A stretch of 64,000 nt of DNA, from contig NZ_CP074373.1 of assembly GCF_021560035.1 (NCBI RefSeq), positions 2,290,001-2,354,000 of the forward strand. The letters run 5' to 3'. Source of the DNA: Virgibacillus sp. NKC19-16 (lineage in GTDB: Bacteria > Bacillota > Bacilli > Bacillales > Amphibacillaceae). The notes under the pieces were generated by a model. The model did no database searches. It was given only the letters and a program-made list of their open reading frames with translations, and had not been told where the DNA came from. This document shows positions 60,660-64,000 of the stretch, in pieces (positions within the stretch are counted from its first letter, which is position 1; every line of letters begins with the position of its first letter). A program made the position numbers and the translations under genes.

Positions 60660-61934
60660 GTGCTCGTGTTCGTAATCAATAAGCATGGACAACCATTGAT
60701 GCCATGTAAACCCAGAAAAGCAAGAATACTGCTGAAAGAAAAGAAAGCTCTTATCAAATCTTACAATCCATTTACGATTCAATTATTGTATGGAAGTAGT
60801 GGATACAAACAAGATGTAAATATCGGGGTAGACCTGGGCGCAAAACATGCCGGCATTGCCATTACTAGTGAAGATAAGGTACTTGCCAAAGGGGAAGTAG
60901 AACTTCGACAGGATGTCAAGACCAATCTTGACACCAGGAGAACCTACAGGCGTTCCAGAAGAAACCGAAAAACACGTTACCGCAAGCCCAAATTTCAAAA
61001 TCGCAGACGACCAGAAGGATGGTTGCCGCCTAGCATTCAGAGCCGTATAGAAAATACCTTCTTTTGGATTGAGAAATATTGCGCACTTGTACCAGACTCT
61101 AAGTTAACGATAGAAGTTGGTAAATTTGACGTGCAAAAAATGATCGATCCGGAAATACAAGGTGTTGCTTACCAGCAAGGTCAACTATATGGCTATCACG
61201 ATGTTCGCTACTTTGTATTCGCAAGAGATCAGTATACATGCCAGGTATGCAAAAAGAAATACAAGATTTTGAACACGCATCACATGATATACCGTTCTCA
61301 TGGCGGTTCCAACCGAGCGGATAATTTAATTTCCGTTTGCACAGACTGCCATACCCATGAAAATCATCAAAAGGGTAATATTTTTTGGAAATGGATGGTA
61401 GAAGGAAAGAAACTGCCCCAGTACAAAGAAGGCCCGTTTATGAATACATTCCGCAGGCGAGTGAATGCTCGATACACTGATGCAAAAATAACGTATGGGT
61501 CTATAACCACACCGAAACGAAAAGTTTTGGGTTTAGAAAAGACACATGCCAATGATGCGGTAGCTATCAGTGGAATTTCCGCCATCAAAAATGACACGCA
61601 AATTGTTTTCCAAATCAAGCAGTTCCGAAAAAAGAAACGATCGTTACAAGAGGCAACCGCAAGAAAAGGGCGGAAAACGAAAAATGTCACCAGCAAAAGA
61701 AATGAGAAGAATAAGAAGTCCTCGGGTGGATTTTATCTGAATGATAGAGTGATATTATATGGGAAAACAGGCTACATAACGGGGTTTACAGGAGCAAGTG
61801 GTGCTTATGTCAAAACAATTGACGGCGATTATATTACCATACCAAACAAATCCTATAAACAGGTAAGTCTCAAAAAGCTAACACGAATCGGTCATCGCAA
61901 CAATTGGCAATTGGAGTACAAAGCATTTGGCTAA
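60660..61934 (+). CDS. iscB: IscB RNA-guided DNA nuclease
   Basis: 424 residues. PLMP domain (QPLMPCKPRKARILL, residues 11-25); RuvC-I with Asp58 (NIGVDLGAKHAG); arginine-rich bridge helix (residues 90-120, TRRTYRRSRRNRKTRYRKP); RuvC-II with Glu152 (LTIEVGKFD); HNH domain 194-232 with CxxC (194/197), THHMIYRSHGGSNRADN and CTDCHTHEN; RuvC-III HAND (297-299); C-terminal TAM-interacting beta domain (356-424). That order (PLMP, RuvC split by HNH, no REC lobe) is IscB, not TnpB. GTG start at 60660 with AGGAGG 8 bases upstream. All catalytic residues are present; it should be active. It is the only gene of its element. Confidence 0.95.
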   Translation: MLVFVINKHGQPLMPCKPRKARILLKEKKALIKSYNPFTIQLLYGSSGYKQDVNIGVDLGAKHAGIAITSEDKVLAKGEVELRQDVKTNLDTRRTYRRSRRNRKTRYRKPKFQNRRRPEGWLPPSIQSRIENTFFWIEKYCALVPDSKLTIEVGKFDVQKMIDPEIQGVAYQQGQLYGYHDVRYFVFARDQYTCQVCKKKYKILNTHHMIYRSHGGSNRADNLISVCTDCHTHENHQKGNIFWKWMVEGKKLPQYKEGPFMNTFRRRVNARYTDAKITYGSITTPKRKVLGLEKTHANDAVAISGISAIKNDTQIVFQIKQFRKKKRSLQEATARKGRKTKNVTSKRNEKNKKSSGGFYLNDRVILYGKTGYITGFTGASGAYVKTIDGDYITIPNKSYKQVSLKKLTRIGHRNNWQLEYKAFG

Positions 61935-61950
61935 CGCCAACCGAAATTCA

Positions 61951-62002
61951 TCTCCCACCTACTCACTAGGCTATCGCCCTTCACGTTCCTGGAGGTGGGA
62001 GA
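61951..62002 (+). repeat. Right-end hairpin of the IscB element
   Basis: TCTCCCACCT (61951-61960) pairs with AGGTGGGAGA (61993-62002) around a 32-base loop, after the iscB stop. Such subterminal hairpins are recognised by IS200/IS605 transposases. Confidence 0.85.
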
Positions 62003-62024
62003 CTTCTTTCGGAGAGCTGTTAAA

Positions 62025-62056
62025 AACGCTCAGATTTTTTCTGAGCGTTTTTTTAA
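62025..62056. terminator. Bidirectional terminator before ptsH
   Basis: AAAAACGCTCAGA, loop, TCTGAGCGTTTTTTT: perfect stem, A and T on both sides. Ends ptsH on the minus strand. Confidence 0.92.
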
Positions 62057-62061
62057 TTCGT

Positions 62062-62325
62062 TTATTCACCTAAATGTTCTTTTAAAACTTCTTCTACACC
62101 TTGGATAGCTTCTTCTTCGTCACTGCCGTTTGTCGTAATTGTGATTTCTGCCCCTTTAGGGATTCCCAGTGACATAACACCCATGATTGATTTAAGGTTG
62201 ACCTTTTTATCATTATAGGAAACCTCAACATCTGACTGAAATTGTCCTGCTTTATTTACCAGCAAAGTAGCTGGGCGTGCATGTACCCCAGTTTCAGCTG
62301 TAATTGTAAATGTTTTTTCCTGCAT
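62062..62325 (-). CDS. ptsH: Phosphocarrier protein HPr
   Basis: 87 residues. His15 in [11 protein letters not shown] and Ser46 in [12 protein letters not shown] are both present, so it is HPr, not Crh. It passes phosphate from enzyme I to PTS permeases and, phosphorylated at Ser46, acts with CcpA in catabolite repression. Start at 62325 with AAAGGAT upstream; the open frame to 62433 is not needed. No ptsI downstream; a terminator follows at once. Confidence 0.95.
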   Translation of the reverse strand: MQEKTFTITAETGVHARPATLLVNKAGQFQSDVEVSYNDKKVNLKSIMGVMSLGIPKGAEITITTNGSDEEEAIQGVEEVLKEHLGE

Positions 62326-62574
62326 GTTCTTACATCCTTTCAAATCAATTTTCTTATTATAAGTACTATCCACTATATAAGTGAAATATTGAACCTTCTT
62401 CATTATATACAAAAATACACGGTTTTGAAACAAAAACCTATTAAAAACATATAATTTGTTAAAAGGATTCCTGTGAAATCGCTTTTGTATAGAGGTTCTT
62501 ATACTTATGGAAGTTAATTACCCTTCTACTTGTCTTCTATCATCTTTTTTTAGTTCTTTTGTTCTTTTCGCATT

Positions 62575-62945
62575 GACTCAATTTCTCGCAACGTAGTGAT
62601 TTTTCAATTCCTTCCCCTTCCATAAACCTGGTTCATCCTTTATTATTGTTTTTAATTCTAGCTTATTCAATCGTGCTAATGGGGCTAAAACGTTCAAAAT
62701 ACCGACGATCTTCTGTTTTCAACCAATGTATTGATCATGCTCATTAACGGAGTAATACCAATTCCTCCTACTTATCAGAACGATTGGTCGTTTTTAGTAG
62801 CAAACGTGAATTCACCCGCAGGAATAGCAATAAGCAGTGAATCCCCTTCTGACATTTCAATATGGAGATAATTTGATACATCCCAGCAGGTGTACCTTTA
62901 TTTGGGGAGACTTCACCTTTCTAATCATTTCTTGGTAGATCTATG
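62575..62945 (-). pseudogene. Decayed remnant of flavohaemoglobin Hmp (reductase part)
   Basis: Several frames on the minus strand together recall the Hmp reductase: GTPAGM, then SNYLHIEMSEGDSLLIAIPA, GEFTF, and LISGGIGITPLMSMINTLVE (one frame each, with frameshifts at about 62879 and 62775, and stops). The Hmp counterparts are the FAD/NAD modules PAGDFTF and LISGGVGITPMMSML. The globin and most of the reductase are missing. The region 62326-62575 has no gene I can support. Confidence 0.7.
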
Positions 62946-63099
62946 TATAGAGGTGAGGGTATTATAGCCGTTCATACGTGATAAAACAGACAATGTGTGT
63001 TTAGTATGTAACTTTTTACCTCTAGTATACACAAGATAGCAATATAAACTGATAAGGGCTACATGCCTTTGATTTGCTACGCTCTTTGTTATAGCAGTA

Positions 63100-63466
63100 G
63101 GGTCGTTTACAGACAGAGAACCAGCATTATTTGCTACATTTAATTGCAGAAATACGTGATAAAATGAATAATTTGGATGATGAATTAGTTTACACGATGG
63201 TAAGTATGAATGTGAGCCCAAACATTTATAGCATCATGCCCAATAAAGTTGTGTTTAGTTTCGAAGCAAGGTACAAGGATGCCAAAACGATTAGCCAAGT
63301 GGAGAAAATTACTCAGGGACCTTCGAAATCCTCTGGTAAAGAACAATGTGAAGTAAAAATAACCAAACAATGGGATCACAAGACAGTATGGTTTAATGAA
63401 AAACTCGTCAATTCTGATTCTATTAGAAAGGTTGATAGGGCAAATTGCTCCGCTCCATCCGTATAA
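63100..63466 (+). pseudogene. Fragment of an M20-family hydantoinase/carbamoylase-type amidohydrolase
   Basis: The frame from 63131 reads AEIRDKMNNLDDELVYTMVS, then MNVSPNIYSIMPNKVVFSFE and ARYKDAKTISQVEKI. It resembles the dimerisation-domain part of HyuC/allantoate amidohydrolases (sequence NVIPGEVTFTID, DxR). N- and C-terminal parts and the metal-binding residues are absent. No Shine-Dalgarno. A degenerate remnant next to the Hmp fragment. Confidence 0.65.
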
Positions 63467-63475
63467 TGCTTCTAT

Positions 63476-63509
63476 TTTTCTGAGACGATGATACACCGTC
63501 TCAGAAAAG
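63476..63509. terminator. Bidirectional terminator before the ABC-2 permease
   Basis: TTTTTCTGAGACG, loop ATGATACA, CGTCTCAGAAAA: strong stem. Confidence 0.85.
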
Positions 63510-63523
63510 TAGATAATTTAATT

Positions 63524-64000
63524 TTATTCCTTTCTCCGCTCAACCATGTTAACCCCTACTCCCATACATACAACAGCAATTAAAAGCATTAAGGCGATTG
63601 GTAAAGCAATGTCATTCCAGTTTGCATCATAAAGAGCAACATCTATCATTGCTTCCACACCATGCGCCAGCGGGAACAAATCTGCAATAAATAATAGAAT
63701 GGAATTACTTATGGTTCCTGGTGGCATGTATACCCCGCTAATGATTGGAATCATTGGAATAATGGAAGAGAAAACCGCATTAAATTGTTCTGGTGTCCGA
63801 AGTATTCCGGTAAGTAACATAGCCAGACTAACCATGCTTAGCGTGTAAACTGCTGCAATGGCAAGTATCATACCAAAATCCCCTAAATCATATCCGATTA
63901 TATATTGAAATACGAGTAAAACAATGAACATTTGAAAAAAACCAATACAAAAACTATAAATAAGATGTCCCGAGTACAGACTTGTTTTACTGACAGTGGA
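63524..64000 (-). CDS. ABC-2-type transporter permease, C-terminal part (cut by the window edge)
   Basis: About 159 residues visible, ending ...GVGVNMVERRKE. At least four membrane segments and the ABC-2 signature PLAHGVEAMIDVALYDANW near the end. The frame stays open past 64000 (bases 63932-64000 read SKTSLYSGHLIYSFCIGFFQ), so the gene begins beyond the window. Likely a drug or Na+ efflux type permease; substrate unknown. Confidence 0.85.
   Translation of the reverse strand, partial: STVSKTSLYSGHLIYSFCIGFFQMFIVLLVFQYIIGYDLGDFGMILAIAAVYTLSMVSLAMLLTGILRTPEQFNAVFSSIIPMIPIISGVYMPPGTISNSILLFIADLFPLAHGVEAMIDVALYDANWNDIALPIALMLLIAVVCMGVGVNMVERRKE

Larger units (their letters stand above)
60406..62018 (+). 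mobile_element. IS605-superfamily IscB element (OMEGA), no transposase
   Basis: About 1.6 kb between kapB and ptsH. The left end carries nested hairpins (60406-60470). The single gene is iscB. The right end has a perfect 10-bp stem TCTCCCACCT/AGGTGGGAGA (61951-62002), followed by CTTCTTTCGG, the typical IS200/IS605 terminal hairpin layout. No TnpA (Y1) gene is present, so movement would need a transposase in trans. Exact borders are approximate. The following terminator (62025-62056) belongs to the host and would have followed kapB before insertion. Confidence 0.88.

Noticed and set aside
60660-61934. TnpB (IS605 OrfB) as identity of the nuclease
   Set aside because: TnpB lacks the PLMP and HNH domains; the HNH between RuvC-II and RuvC-III makes it IscB.
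62925-63221. Minus-strand open frame of 98 codons
   Set aside because: It crosses both remnants, with no Shine-Dalgarno and no family resemblance.

Overview
The window looks like chromosome of a low-GC Gram-positive spore former of the family Bacillaceae. The rRNA genes, Shine-Dalgarno sequences, riboswitch types and T-box are of Bacillus type, and the gene order follows the Bacillus subtilis yt/men/yug regions closely. Many acidic exported proteins and the overall gene mix point to a halotolerant relative such as Virgibacillus, Oceanobacillus or Lentibacillus; the genus is an inference.

Layout. (1) 1-10.8 kb: small housekeeping genes (DUF84 NTPase, M42 aminopeptidase YtoP, YtzB, lactonase YtnP, TrmB, YtzH, YtmP, ThpR, an RsuA-family pseudouridine synthase, flippase-like YtgP, flavoprotein YtfP). 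(2) 10.9-16.3 kb: one rRNA operon on the minus strand (16S-23S-5S, no spacer tRNA) with three tandem consensus promoters and a terminator. (3) 16.4-30 kb: rhodanese, leuS with a T-box, YtqB/MnmM, YtpB terpene synthase, YtoA, metK with an SAM-I riboswitch, divergent pckA, the YtlACD ABC importer, a composite palindromic repeat, and the Nudix hydrolase YtkD. (4) 30-36.5 kb: a Fur-box-marked iron-siderophore uptake cluster (ATPase, binding lipoprotein, two permeases, a ferredoxin-reductase-like flavoprotein). (5) 36.7-46.3 kb: a Cys/Met-metabolism PLP enzyme, the menaquinone genes menF-menD-menH-menB-menE (no menC), divergent menA with a hotdog thioesterase, and YteA. (6) 46.4-60.4 kb: riboflavin transporter RibU with an FMN riboswitch, a giant bacillopeptidase F, a second M42 peptidase, K+ channel YugO, YugI, pgi, PatB-type C-S lyase, a Cu/Zn-SOD lipoprotein and KapB. 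(7) 60.4-62.0 kb: an IS605-superfamily element carrying IscB, the RNA-guided nuclease ancestral to Cas9, with a structured omega-RNA-like upstream region and no transposase. (8) 62-64 kb: ptsH, decayed remnants of hmp and of an M20 amidohydrolase, and the end of an ABC-2 permease.

The most interesting unit is the IscB (OMEGA) element inserted just behind kapB. Its presumed guide would come from the 3' end of kapB, which fits a retention system that cuts the empty site. The second striking pattern is that ytoP, menD and menE are each broken by one missing base in a homopolymer. Each is repaired perfectly by adding that base, which suggests sequencing or assembly error rather than gene loss. 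By contrast, the hmp and M20 remnants carry several lesions and are true pseudogenes.

Regulation visible in the sequence: T-box (leuS), SAM-I riboswitch (metK), FMN riboswitch (ribU), two Fur boxes, and many intrinsic terminators, several bidirectional between convergent genes.
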